A stretch of 64,000 nucleotides of DNA from Larus michahellis. Lineage: Eukaryota > Chordata > Aves > Charadriiformes > Laridae. The notes under the pieces are model-generated. The model worked only from the letters and a program-made list of their open reading frames with translations. It was not told the DNA's origin and did not search any database. The stretch covers positions 94,798,200 through 94,862,199 of the forward strand of contig NC_133896.1 in NCBI RefSeq assembly GCF_964199755.1. Direction: 5' to 3'. The position numbers were made by a program, and so were the translations under genes. Positions 19,301 through 31,900 of this stretch are shown here, in pieces; the stretch's first letter is position 1, and every line of letters begins with the position of its first letter.

Positions 19301-22300
19301 GAAGTTCCAGGAACGTAAGGCATCAGACCCTCTGCTTTCTAATTCGTGCTTTTAGGACTACAGATTTGGGCATTTTGTTTCTCTGCACCAACACCCCTCC
19401 TCCCCATTGTCTCCCCAACTGCCCCATCTGCCTCCTGATGAGGCAGGATCAAGGTAGGCAAGAACCACAGCTGTGAGCAAGGCTTTACTGACGAAAGAAC
19501 TAAGCAGACGAACTATCCAACTGACCACCAGTTCAGAGGCAAAGCAGCACGCAGCCCTGTCCTGCTCCCCAGGGACGATCACTCAGAATCACAGTCCTGC
19601 ATCAGCAGCTGCCCAAACAGCTCTTACCAAGAGGCAAACCAGGAGAGAGTCAGTGACTCATCACAATGAGAAGTCTGCCTGGTTCCCCATCTCTTTGCTG
19701 GAAACGCTACAATGCTCAGACAGTTATTTTGATGGCATTAATGTTTTTTAATTGGAGAAAACTCTGAGCCTCCAATCCTCTCGGGAAGTTCGCTGCATGA
19801 GAACTCTCAGCGCTTGGAAAACATTCAAGAGGCTCTCCTTGGCTCCACAAGTCCTACAACCGGATACTGTCAAGAGCAGAAAGGGAAATGTGGCCTGAGA
19901 AGACCACAGGTCTCTCGTTGCAAGTCCCCATCTTGATCAAAGCAGCTTTCCTCCCACCAAGTAAGCACGTGATGTCTTGGGGTGAAGCAACACGTTGCCT
20001 CTGTGGCCGTTAGCAAAGGGAGGTGTGCCTGCCTCCTCCTCCTCAGCAACACAGGAGACTTTCTGTTTGGGGTGCCCGTGCTTTACGGCGAGGCAGGCGT
20101 GGACACAAACCTGCCACCCACGCAGTGCTCCCTCAAAGGGATGTGCAGCAGGCCACCCCCGTGACGTGGCTGCTGAGCGCTGACACAAAGCATGGGGAAC
20201 TACCAGCGCTGAGAGAACACCATTGACATTTCCAGCCCCTCCGTGTGGCTAATGGTAATACCCTGAACCACAGCTACCATCAAGTGTGGGACAAAAGGAT
20301 AAAGGAACTGGGAACAGTGCAGGGAAAGTACAAGCCCAGGAGCGTGAAAGCAGCAGTGACATGAGAAGCAGCACCACCCATCTCCAGAGCACTCCTGCAT
20401 CTGGGTATCTAGCAATTCCTCCCCCAGCTGTAGCAGCTGCCCGACCCCCTGCTGTCAGGAGCACTGGCTTCTAGGCCATTTTCCTTCAAAAGGGAACATC
20501 CATCCTGGAACTGGACCATCTGGATAAGATCTGAGACACGAGCTCCCACACCACAAAGGCAAGGGACCGTTTAAGACCTGGACAGTTCACCCTGGCCTGA
20601 GTGAAAGGCTCTGGCCCCAGGGCTGCCACTTTACATATTACTTCTGTTGCCACCTCACAGGTGACAAGAACTCACTGTGTCCCAAACAGTGGGTTATTTA
20701 TAAAACCTTGTTTGCAAGGCTGCAAAAGACAGTTACTAGCCCCTGGTGAAGCCATTTCTGGAAAGATGGGAGGAGTAAAATAGTGTAGCATTCTCTAACC
20801 TTTGAGATTAAATATATACCATAACAGTTGTGACTTTCAGCTGGCAGACAAACAGCTCTTCCTCCCTCCCTCCCCCATCATTCTCCAAAATTGAAAGAAG
20901 CAATGCAAAAAGGTCTCTTGGCTACTAATGTCCTCAATTCAAGTCACTGTAGCCAGTCAACCTAATCCCAAACTTGCACTTGTCCAGCAATTCTAATGTC
21001 TTTGCAAATTATCATCAAATTCACCCTATAGTCAAGTTTTCTTTTGAACTGCTGTGAGTCACAGAATCACAGAATGGTTTGGGTTGGAAGGGACCTTAAA
21101 GATCATGTAGTTCCAACCCCCCTGCCATGGGCAGGGACACCTCCCACTAGACCAGGCTGCTCAAAGCCCCATCCAGCCTGGCCTTGAACACTTCCAGGTA
21201 TGGGGCATCCACAACTTCTCCGGGCAACCCGTTCCAGTATCTCACGATCCTCACAGTAAAGAATTTCTTCCTGATATCTGATCTAAATCTGCCCTCTTCC
21301 AGTGTAAAACCATTACCCCTTGCCCTACTACTACACTCCCTGATGAAGGGTCCCTCTCCACCTTTTCTGCAGGCCCCTTTAAATAAATAAAAAAAAAGGC
21401 TCCCACTAAAATAAAAACATTTTGACAGATGGAAAAAATGAGAGTCAAAGCTGTTATCTGATTTACCCAACACAATGCCAAAAAAGAAAAAAAAAATAAG
21501 AAGCCGAGGAAGAGCGATGTCTGCACCCATGCCTTGGTAACGAGACCACTCTGTCAGCGCCGTCGCATCTGCCACACCGAAAACCGAGAAGCTGCAAAAC
21601 TTCTGTGGAAGCCCTTAATTGGTTTGGGAATGAAAAAGCATTTGGTTGTTGCGAGGGTGGAAACAACCAACAGGTTATCAGATGGAAAGCTAAATATTTG
21701 GCTTGCGCAGAGCTCCCCCAGCGCTAAGTCAACACAACCTTTCAACTCAGCCACACACCCACCACCTGGCCCAGAGCTCGGCCTCGGGCTGGGAAGCAAA
21801 ACCGGTTAGAAGGGAGGTCTCCCAAGTCAGCACATTTTCCAAGTCCTCACACCATACGGAGAGACGGATTGAGATTCAGGGTGGTGAGAGACAGAAGCCC
21901 CCCTGAAGCACAGCCTGGGGTCCAGTGAAAAGGACAAGAGAGACGGATTTTTGCCCTGTGACTAAGAACCAAGAACCTTCTCTGTAATAACAAAACCAAC
22001 CCAGCAAGACCAAGTCAGCATAGGCTTTTCTGATACAGCACAACTCTGGCTGAAGCGGCTCCATCTATCAGTCCGCTACACACGTGTCAAAGCCAAAAGG
22101 TGAAAGTAGCAAGAAAAAGGCAAGAATTCACAAATGGGAAGATATACTGTATGACTCATTTCAGGCATCTTCAGTGAGGAAGGCTAGAGCTAAGCAGACA
22201 GATAAGCGTGGAAAATAAAGAGTTCTAGCTAAAGACAAGGTGAAGGCAGCGCTTGTCATTTGTAGCTGCCGCAGTACTTCAAACACTTCAATTCACAGAC

Positions 22301-25300
22301 AAAAAATGGGAGCAGGAAAGAAAAGTTTTCCAGGAAAAGCCTCTCAGGTTAAAGCATAGTAAGCTCAGTTCAGCTCATTTTGCAGACACACTTTTTAAGA
22401 TGGGACATAGATTTAAGTTCTTAATACTCTAGACCAAGAAAATCATCGAAGAGGCTGAAAAAGCAATTTTTAAAAATGGAGAGGGATTTCCAACCCAAAT
22501 CCTACACATTCCTTAAAAACACCCTCAAAGACCTTACTTTAGGGGGTGCGAGGAAGAGATTTCCAGAGGTATGGAGGCAGTACGGTCCTCTTCAGACTAC
22601 AGATGAGTTCAAGTCTTTGTGAATTGGAGGAAAGAAGATACACACACACACTAAGCGCTCTTAATGAACCCCTGGCAAGTACAAGAACAAAGCCATGATT
22701 CCTGGAGTAATAAAATAATACCTCATAACCATATAATTACCTTGTGCAACTAACTGCTGCAGGAGGTCAAAGTAAACAGCTTAGTAAGACTTTATTGAAT
22801 GACTATAATAATTTTATGAATGAAGACAAGTGAAATTATGTTCCAAAAAAAAGCTGGGGGGGGAGGGGGAACACAAACCAAACCCACAACACAAGATCCT
22901 CAGGGCTCAGCAGCTACAAGTGGCCGATAACACACTCCTCACCAAGACAACAGTATCTATCGCACAGTTAGTAAGACATGAACGTTTTCTTTGGCTTCTT
23001 CTGATGCAAAGAGCTACACTCACAGCCAAATTCTGGATCTGGGAATAAAGAAAGCATTGGCTTGTTCTGGTGTGAGAACAACATAGAATTGCAAAGTTGA
23101 GTTTTTCCATCAGCAGAGGGAAACGCAGGCCTGATCAGCTGGGTCATGGTCTATTTTGGTCCTACAATTCCCATGTTTCCAAATTGTGCAGGGAAAGGGG
23201 CAGACAGCAAGTCCAGCCTCATCCAGAGGGAGAGGCTAAAACTAAAGAGCTGGTGGGGAATTACTGAGTGAGCTGCATGTACGGTTCTCAAAGGCAACCT
23301 GTACTGTTGTCTGAAAGCTCGGCGGAGTTTCAGCTTCAGATCCCAAACAGGATTTGAGTGTGTACGAACACAAAAAGTTTTAAGCTCCAACTTCATGAGC
23401 CTGTTACCGATAGAAACAAAAGTTCAGTTTAGAAGGGGACAGTGGTTGGGAAGTAAGGCCAAATCACAAGGACAATGTATTAGCAGACCCAACATGGGCA
23501 AAGCTATCAAAGCTGGATGATAATACGATTTATCAACGTGCATTCCTAAGTACATCTTCCACCAAAGCTCTTCAGTAAACACTGCACACAGGCACTGCAC
23601 TACTAAAACACAGCCACTGATCACCCTCTGTTACACCGTGCAACACACAGTGGCTGGGAAAGGAGGGGAATTTTGGCTATGGCCACTGAGATTTTATTTT
23701 CCAACTTATCAGGGCAAATGCACAGCAAAACAGCTCACTACTGAGAGGGAGGAAAGAAAAAAAAAAATATATATGTTCTTGCCTAAGAGCCCATCTTGTA
23801 ATTTCCAGCCAAGCAAGCCACCGACATATGCATTCTCCTCCCAATCCTGAATGCGTACACAGGGTCTAATGGCCTGAGTACAGGGCTACAAGCCAGGAAC
23901 TCCTGCTTTTTAAATCTCTCCTCTTCAACTGACTTCCAGGGAAGTTGTTTTACTGATTTAGACCTCAATTTCCTTATCCCAAGCAGGATAAACTGTTCAG
24001 CAAGTATTTCTCCTCCCAGGGGTCTCTGTACATAGTAGTGAATATTTTTTACAGTATTATTTTAGTGCTTTAGAGAAGCTTTTTTTAAAAACAAACAGAA
24101 GCAGCTTTCCTGCTGATTTTGCTCCTCTGCCAATCCCTATGTTTAATTTAATGGAGATCAGCCACAATGACAACTCGTAGGAGTCACTAGTGTTTTTCTA
24201 TTTTGTCCTCACTTAGATAAAAATAAGGCAGGCATCTGCCATCTATAGCAATGAGTTTGAAGGCATGGAGTAGAACACAAGGAAGAAACACCTCCTTGAG
24301 CCTTACCCCAAGTCATTGCACTGGGATTCATATCGGAAAGTATCCGTGTGACGATGATTTGCATATCCCTGACACTGTGCAAAAGCAAAATCATTGCAGG
24401 GAATTCTAAATAAATCCTGACTTGCATAAATCATGAATTTGCATTAAAAAAAAACACATAAGAGAATACATCAAATCCCCTCTCCTTGCTTCTTAACAGG
24501 TAATATATATATTAGGTATAATTTATTATAGGTATTTTATAGGTAATTTACAAGTTCCCCGCTAAATGGTTAGGGTCTCCAATTCAATTTCTATTACTCT
24601 GGTAGGCGGCACTCAGAACTTCATACAACCATTTACAGAGCAACTAATCAAGCAGATGAGGGAAAATGCAATAGAAGACGTTAATCCCTGGTATAATTAA
24701 CTATACCAAGACTAATTTAGCTGTCTGAATCTGCGTACGTACTCCTTTCTAAGTATTTTGGCCCACAGATGCCTAACGACAATTTTGCTTTAAACCAACT
24801 ATTTCAAACCCGCTAGTACATGTGGATGCCGCCGCACCATGTTAGCCAGCACGGCTTTTCTGACTAGCTTGCACAATATTCACTTCCCACCAGAAGTCTC
24901 ATTTTCCGCTTGCAACACGTGCAGCCCAAAAAAGTCAAAAAAAAAAGGTTGGAAGTGAGTCTCCAATGACTACACCCCATGAAGAATGGCAGGAAGTCTT
25001 TCAGGCGAGTTTGTGATAGCTCATGAGCTATTTGCCCAAGTCACACAGCTACTAGAGATTTACCTCTGATTTTAAAAATCCACCTGCTAAAAAAGCAGTG
25101 CCGCTTATCTAATTGTGGTACGGTTAGAAATAAATGGGCTAAAACTTTCCATCAGCACAAGAGACCTGCTGCAGTTAGGTGAACAAAGAGGAGGAGAGCG
25201 CTAATTTCATGGCACCACCCATTAGCATGACAGGCCAAACTCTGCAGCCAGAGAGCAGATTAAGGAGATGGCGGAGGGAAGGGATCCCCGGAAGAAGAGG

Positions 25301-26002
25301 AAGGTCGACTGTCGTAATTCCGTGCCTTCCTTACGGTTTCTTGTGCATAAACTAGCACTGCAGCACTGTCATGAAACTTCATCAGTTCTCCCATTGAACG
25401 GCAGTGCAACGAGAACAAAAATTGGGCCTCAAAAAGAAAAACATGTATAACAGAATATCATACTGTACAATTAAGCATGACAAATCAAGTAATACTAAAG
25501 TCTAAAGATCCCAAGCATTTAAGTAGATTCTGCAAGCCAAATTCAACCCTCATCTGTATTTCTCAGTCCATAAACATGCCAGGACATAAAACTTCGCAAT
25601 GGACAAACAAAAGAATGGTTGGAAATCAGTAATAATTTTAAGACCAAACATTCTAATATTAAACAAATTCAACCAAAACTCTAGCTGATTTTCAACAGTG
25701 CTAAAAAGCACCCACATCTTTGTACTGACAAAATCTCTCTTCTTTAAATCCAGAGTATGAATCCAACCCCTCCAACTCAAGAGTTTCACATCCATAAACT
25801 AAAACTGAACCACATGCTTGTAACTGCCAGAAGAAAACTTTTTCCAGGATTTCAGAGGCACAGGGAAAGGACTGAGACTGAGGAGCAGGACGGTCTCAGA
25901 ATCAGTACTATCTTGCTGCTTTGCACCATATCCATCTTTAGTAGCTGTCACTCTACAGAGTCATACTGAGTGGCCCAACTGGCTTCTGACCTGAACACTC
26001 AC
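16359..26002 (-). other. TMEM39A: TMEM39A leader intron (second intron)
   Basis: About 9.6 kb between the start-codon exon and the candidate upstream leader exon. Apart from one CR1 3' fragment and short A/T-rich simple repeats, for example the TATATA/ATAGGTA stretch near 24.5 kb, I see no gene. Open frames are short, overlap on both strands and lack domain motifs. Confidence 0.6.
21061..21385 (-). mobile_element. CR1 retrotransposon 3' end (minus orientation)
   Basis: Read on the minus strand it encodes the CR1 ORF2 C-terminal signature with GNGFTLEEGRFR, FFTVRIVRYWNGLP and FKARLDGALSSLV. This is followed by the untranslated tail CCCATGGCAGGG...TTGGAACTA and the terminal CCATTCTGTGATTCTGTGA. 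It is a 5'-truncated copy in the TMEM39A leader intron, in the same orientation as the gene. Confidence 0.93.
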
Positions 26003-26079
26003 GGAAATTGGATGCCACATTAACAAACACTTCTAGCATATATGCTCTTGCTGTATCCTCAAACATCCAGATTTGATGC
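26003..26079 (-). other. TMEM39A: Candidate TMEM39A leader exon 2 (77 nt)
   Basis: On the minus strand a T-rich tract and TTCTGCAG acceptor are followed by 77 bases and a consensus GTGAGT donor. In the frame that would feed MPGG the exon contains a TAG, so it would be untranslated for TMEM39A. Another frame, containing HQIWMFEDTARAYMLEVF, is open throughout. Exon status is inferred from splice signals only. Confidence 0.5.
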
Positions 26080-28076
26080 CTGCAGAAGAAAAAAAACATT
26101 AGTTTCATGATATCCAGACTGAAGTTGTCTTGAGTAATACGTATAAGTATCTTGGCAATGTTACATCCACACAAATATTGCTAATATAGGCAGGCCACTA
26201 AGACGAGAAGAGCTTTATTTCCTCAGCTACCGCAGGATGCCATTAGTGTCTCTGTAAAAAGAGTAATTCAGCAATGTGCTAGCCAGTACATAGCAAGAAG
26301 TTTTAAAAAAAAATTATTGTCTTACAAGCAGAATAGAAACATACTCTGCAAAAGTAGGAAGCAAAATGTTTTAACCCCATTTTACAGTCAGAAAGACTGT
26401 GAAAAATAAAAGTGAAGTAAAAAAATAAAAATAAAAGGCCTGCCTTTTCTAAATTATCAATGATTTTGAAAGCTCACGTTGACGTTATATAGACACCTCT
26501 ATCAGTAGGAATGTGGATACCCAGACCTTCTGAAAAACTGGGTCTCAAATGCCTACAAGTCACTAGGTTTGCAAAGAGACAGCCAGGAATGAGCTGTACA
26601 GGAGGCATGCAGACCTCTGTGGTCTTGAGATTAGGAGTACACATCACATTGGACACAGTTAACTGGGAAAGTGATACTACCCGAGCAACTCTGTCCTTCC
26701 AAATAAGTCAGACCTGGACAACATTCCCACCCTATGTGCTGCTTTGCACTGCAAAACCCCAGTCCAAGATGCTCAAGAACAGAAACAAGGAGTAGCTGCA
26801 CCTACACCTAAAGAACTTCCAGTCCGATAAGGGACAACAAGGAGTGGGTGAAGTTCCAGCACAACTCCCTGAGAGGGCAACGCTGCCTGGCTCCAGTGGG
26901 CCCAGGTTTTACCAGCAGAGCATCATCCGATCATGACACCACTTGCCTCGGCTGGAGGCGAGGAGGAGAGGCTGGAAGAAGCGCGTGCCAGAAACAAAGT
27001 CGCTCCAACAAGAGGAGTGCCAGGAGGTGAGTGAAGGAGCAGACTGGGGGTTAAAGGGCTGCGGTCCTCCTCTGCTCTTGACATCCTGGAGCTGAGCCAT
27101 TCCAGTCCCATCCCCATCCCTGCACTACTGTATCTCTCTCCCAGAAAATTTCTCCTGAACACAGCGAGTTAACAGAACTGAGCTGGTTACAGAAGGGATG
27201 CCCCGTCTTCAAAAACTTTACGACTCACCACTTTGGCATACAGATGTTTCATTCCTCTACTTGCAGTGGTAACAGATGCCAGTGATACGAGGGGCCCGTT
27301 ATTCCCGATGAAAAAGCATGCACGAGAGCGATCGTACACTGCAAACAAAGCTGCCTCTGTTTCAGCTACGCGTTCATCATGTTAAAATGATGCTGGAGTG
27401 GTAAAGGAGTTACCTCATGTAACAAGGAAAACCATTGGCCTAACCGCTGTCCTACATAATGGAGGATGACCGATACGCTGTTTTCTTAGTGGTACAAAAA
27501 AGAACAGCTGTAGGGGTGCGCACCCACATCCATTCTGGAAACGGTACCTCATGGCAGGTTAGATTTGCCCAGGCATAGAGGACTGCCTCGGCTCTCCATC
27601 TTCCACAGGACGGTGCCCTCTCCCACCTCCTTTGTAGGACTGATTACCTCCAAAGCAAACCTCCCCACCACCCCAGACCAACCTCCTTGCCTTTCGACCT
27701 CCTACCGCAGGAGCACCCACATCTCAGCGACCTGCTGGGACCTCCTGCTTCCACCCAGACACCTCAGGAAACGTCTGAAACGAGAAGCCCGACACCAGGT
27801 GCCATAACTTACCAAAAGGACCAGACAGGGCCAGCAGAACCTCCGCACCACACACACACACACGCGCGAAGTTTCAGGGGTGGGCGGCGGCCCCGCACGG
27901 ACGGGGCAGCCTGAGGGGGAGGGGGTCCGCAGGGAGGCGGCTCGCCCGCCCGACCCGTCCCCGCACCGCCGGGGGCAAGGTCCCGCCGAGCCCGGCCCGG
28001 CCCGGCAGAGCCCACCGGCCGGTGGGCCTTTCCCGGAGCGGAGCTGCCCCTGGGGAGCAGCGGGGCCGGTACTCAC
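26080..28076 (-). other. TMEM39A: TMEM39A first intron, candidate
   Basis: About 2 kb between the two candidate leader exons. It becomes steadily more GC-rich toward the CpG island and holds a short (CA)n run near 27.85 kb. No coding exon is recognised. Confidence 0.5.
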
Positions 28077-28620
28077 ACATCCAAAGGCGGGCGGCGGCGC
28101 GGCTCGGACATCAGCCGGCAGCGGGGTCCCCTTCCGACGGCAGCGGCCAGGCGGCCAGCCCCGGTCCCCGGCAGCACCCCGGCGGGGGACGAGGCTGCGG
28201 CGGCGGCGAGTGCCCCGCGGAGCTCCCCTCCTCCCGCCGGGCAGACCCACCTCGCCGCTGCCCGCGGCGGGGCAGGGGCAGGGGCAGGAGCAGGAGCGGG
28301 CGGCCGCCCTGCGGGGAAGGGAAAGGCAGAAAAGGAAGAGGCGGGCGAGCCTGGCCTCGGCGCGGCCCTGCACACCGCCGGCTGCCCGCGCCGCCGCCGC
28401 CGCAGCTGCCCGGGAGACGTGGCAGTGAGGGCTGATGCTCTCATCACAGGGCGACAGGCGGCGGCGGCAGCAGCAGCAGCCACCGCGGCGGCGGCCGGCC
28501 GCGGCCGGCCCAGGGAGGGCAGGGCGCCGCGGGGGCGGGGCGGCCGCGCCGCGCCGCCATCTTGGTGGCGGCGGCAGGGACGGGTGGCGGGGGTGGCCTG
28601 CCTGATGCCGTCGGTTTGTC
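27840..28620. promoter_or_regulatory. TMEM39A: CpG island, probable TMEM39A promoter
   Basis: Very GC-rich sequence with dense CpG, GGGGCGGGG Sp1-type boxes, GGC/GCC trinucleotide runs and CCGG clusters. On the minus strand AAGATGGCGGC (28553-28563) matches the YY1 motif often found just inside 5' ends of housekeeping transcripts. A strong minus-strand donor (GTGAGT, 28071-28076) follows at the downstream edge. The exact start site cannot be read from sequence. Confidence 0.75.
28077..28111 (-). other. TMEM39A: 3' part of candidate TMEM39A first exon, with upstream ATG
   Basis: The minus strand reads ATGTCCGAGCCGCGCCGCC and on to GATGT before a GTGAGT donor. The exon's 5' limit is unknown; it lies in the CpG island. 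The ATG has C at -3, a weak context, and opens a frame of MSEPRRRPPLD that continues into the next candidate exon. Confidence 0.5.
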
Positions 28621-28719
28621 CTTTTTTTTTTGCTGGTTTGTTTTTTTTTTGGTTCAACCCGCGCATCAGCGGCACGCTGGGTAGCCCCAGGCAGGAGCCT
28701 GCAGGGGAGATGCTCCGTC

Positions 28720-28978
28720 TCTTGGCTTCAAACTGGAAGAGGGTAGATTTAAATTGAGTATCAGGAAGAAATTCTTTACTGTGAGGATGTTGAGGCATGG
28801 GAACGGGTTGCCCAGGGAAGCTGTGGATGCCCCATCCCTGGAAGTGTTCAAGGCCAGGCTGGATGGGGCTTTCGCAACCTGGTCTAGTGGGAGGGGTCCC
28901 TGCCCATGGCAGGGGGGGTTAGAATGAGATCATCTTTGAGGTCTTTTCGTACACAAACCATTCTGTGATGCTATGATG
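28720..28978 (+). mobile_element. CR1 retrotransposon 3' end
   Basis: It contains the CR1 ORF2 terminal region in plus orientation (GGGAACGGGTTGCCCAGGGA, GTGTTCAAGGCCAGGCTGG), then the CCCATGGCAGGGGGGGTTAG tail and an end of CATTCTGTGATGCTATGATG. It is severely 5'-truncated and sits just outside the TMEM39A CpG island. Confidence 0.92.
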
Positions 28979-31900
28979 CCTTGCTCTCTGCCGCACCACC
29001 ACCATTTTTGTTGCTCTAGAATCACAGGTAGTAATAAATCCATAAAACTCCATGTTTTGCATCATGAGATGCCCCCCAACATTATAGTAATATATAATAA
29101 TTATAATCATAATTAACTGCTTCACTGCAGCCAGCAAATCCATTTATCCCACATGACTGAACATCAACAGCTGAAAAGTCCTGCTGCCACTGCCGCCCTT
29201 GGCCGAGGTGCCACAACTGGAGAACACCTGGGCCACCTGGACACGTTAGCAGGCACGCACAGGTATTCAGGACAGCCTGAGCACTGGAAAGAGCCAGTGA
29301 AGGTCGAGCAGTGGGAAGGGACATCGGGTAGTGTCTGCAGTATCCACCATGCGGCAGCAGATCACCAAAGGCTGGCGTGTGGTTGACACAGAAACCAACC
29401 CAAGGCTTCCTGCTCCGAGCAGCGCTCAGCAGGTGACTTCTGGGCCAGCTTGTAGGTGCCAGCTCAACGCTGGCGTGAAAAGGTAGCTCTTTGAATGATT
29501 AGCTTTTACAACCACAAGAAGAGAACTCTCCCAGGGAGCAAGAGGAAATATTGAAGGAAAGAATCTTGCGTGTGAGCAATAGACAATTCTGCGTGGGGAG
29601 GCACTGCTCTAAATGTTTTATCCTGAGTACCTGGTAACTCAGACCAGGCAAGTTTATGACAAAGGGCGTAGAGCTGGCCTGACCAGCCCTTCCCTCTATT
29701 ATGTTTTACTTTTAAAATGATGGTCTGGAAGGGCCTCTGATAATGTCTCATTGGCTTATCAGTGTGTTTGGGCTTCTTTCTGATACCATTGCCTGCCAGC
29801 AGATCAGGGTCTGTCCCTCAGGCATTCAATTTCAGCCTCAGCAGCATCTTTAGATAATTTTCACGTCTACAAACTGGACCACAGCTGCTGCACGCTGAAC
29901 AGACTGCATTTGCCTGCCTCACTGCCCTCGCACCTCAGTTTTGCTCATCCTTCTTCCTGTAGCCACAGAAATGACCTGTGACATCCCAGCTGCATCAGCA
30001 GACTGTGGCCGTAGTCCGTGTCTGCAACTCTGTAATACACACCTTGTACTAGGAAATCTGCCAAAGCATTCTATTATTCTGGATCATCTGGAAAAACAAA
30101 CAAACAAAAACACACACAAAAAAAGGCACAAAAACCAATAACTAAAAAAACCCCAAACTAAAATGTGAAATCTTTCAAAAAATAAATTGTTCTTAACCTC
30201 AACCCAGGTTTCTCTCAGGCCTGAGGACACTGCTGCAAGAGAAAGCTGCTCTTTGTCTGGAACATGCCCAGGAGATCTTAGCTGATGGAGCCGTGCAACA
30301 GGGCAGAGTAAGGTAGGAGACTGAGGTCTGTGCGAATTCCACAGGGGGGAAATTCCTTCTCAGCTGCAAATCTGAACACCAGTTTAAGTCTGGATACATG
30401 CAGAAGAATCTTACAGCTGCTATGCATTTTGACTCAAAGAAGTGACTTTGTGTTATTTGTAAAAGTTAGGCTAATGACCTGACAACAACTCTGGGTGGAT
30501 GTTTTAAGTTTACACCCCCTCTACCCTAGCATACTACTATCACATCCGCACGCAAGAAAGGGTCACTGCTGTTGTTCACCTCTCAAGGCTACATTGCATC
30601 AGGCAAACAGCTTTCATCCAAAAGATTTATCAGGTAAAAGGCCTGTGTTTAAACTGTGAGATTGAAGAACAGAGACAAAAAGAAAGGCTGCTTTCACACA
30701 TGCTGCAGGGAAGAGCGTCCAATGTGAAATTTGTATCTGCCTCCAAGAAAACAGTGTTTCTGTACATCTTCTACAAGTCGTGTTATGGAACAATTTTACT
30801 TCAGATCACTGATGTCTATGCGAATAGGAAACTAACCTTTAAAATCTACTCCTGCTCAGCAAATAGCAACACTAACAGAAACAGACCCAAATGACCCATA
30901 TTCTGATTCTGTTTGCTCAGAAATTCTGATATTTCTATGATGCCGTATTGAGATAAACTACATTCAGGATTGCTTCATCAGTAATGTTTTAGTAGCCCTA
31001 AGAAGCTGCCGGTATACATTTGATTTCTGAGGGTAACCTGTTTATGTTGTGCTAAGGAAACTGATAAGGTGTCAGGTTTGTCTGTCTGATATCATTGCCT
31101 CTTCCCAGACAGGAAAAAAATTGTCCATTCATCACTGCAACATAATAATGTTACTCAACAACTGTACGTCCTTCTCCAAACTAGAGATGCAGCAATCCAC
31201 TGAAATACCTATTACTGAGTTTACAGATAATTATTCATTGGGTGGCATTATTTCCACAACTAATGACCTTTGATCTTTTTCAAAGATTTCAAAAATCTCA
31301 TTTTACACTTTGAAAACCTTGAGTCTCTGGGACATTTGGGGAAAAAAATAGTTTGTACTACATTTGCATATGGTGTGCAGCCCAATGATGCATGGCTGAT
31401 ATTCTGGGTAGCTTAAGTTCAGTTCTTGTCATATTCTACAAGCGGGATTAAAATCAACAGCTGAAGATCTCACCTTGGACAACCTGAATTTCTGAGGTAG
31501 GGGAAAATGTAAGGTTTTGCATAATAAAAGATTAAAGATGGATCACTGAAGAAGACTCTGAACTCAGCGCGTTTCTCAATACAGACTCCGTTCCCATGAG
31601 ATCCACAAGAGGGATTTATTTTTTGGAACAAGCATAACATTTAGTCCAGAGGAAAGAAACCTGATTAAAGAAGTCTGACAAATGTTAAATTTGCCAGATA
31701 AGAACACGTGTGGAGGAAAACATGCAAAGGGACTTTTATAGAACTGTAGCCACAGAAGTGTTTGTATCAATGTAACACAGCGTTTCGTGGGCCATAAATG
31801 GAATTAATTGCCGTTTTCAGAACTTGTTTCCCACATCCCCCATGATGCCTTTCACCGCAATAGCCCAAGTTTGCCTCACATCCTTTATAGCCCTGTAACA

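Noticed and set aside
27702-28798. Long open frames on both strands (up to 241 codons) in the CpG island
   Set aside because: They overlap in several frames, consist of Arg/Pro/Ala/Gly-rich low-complexity sequence, and reflect scarce stop codons in GC-rich DNA. The longest on the minus strand runs through a CR1 fragment and the splice donor.
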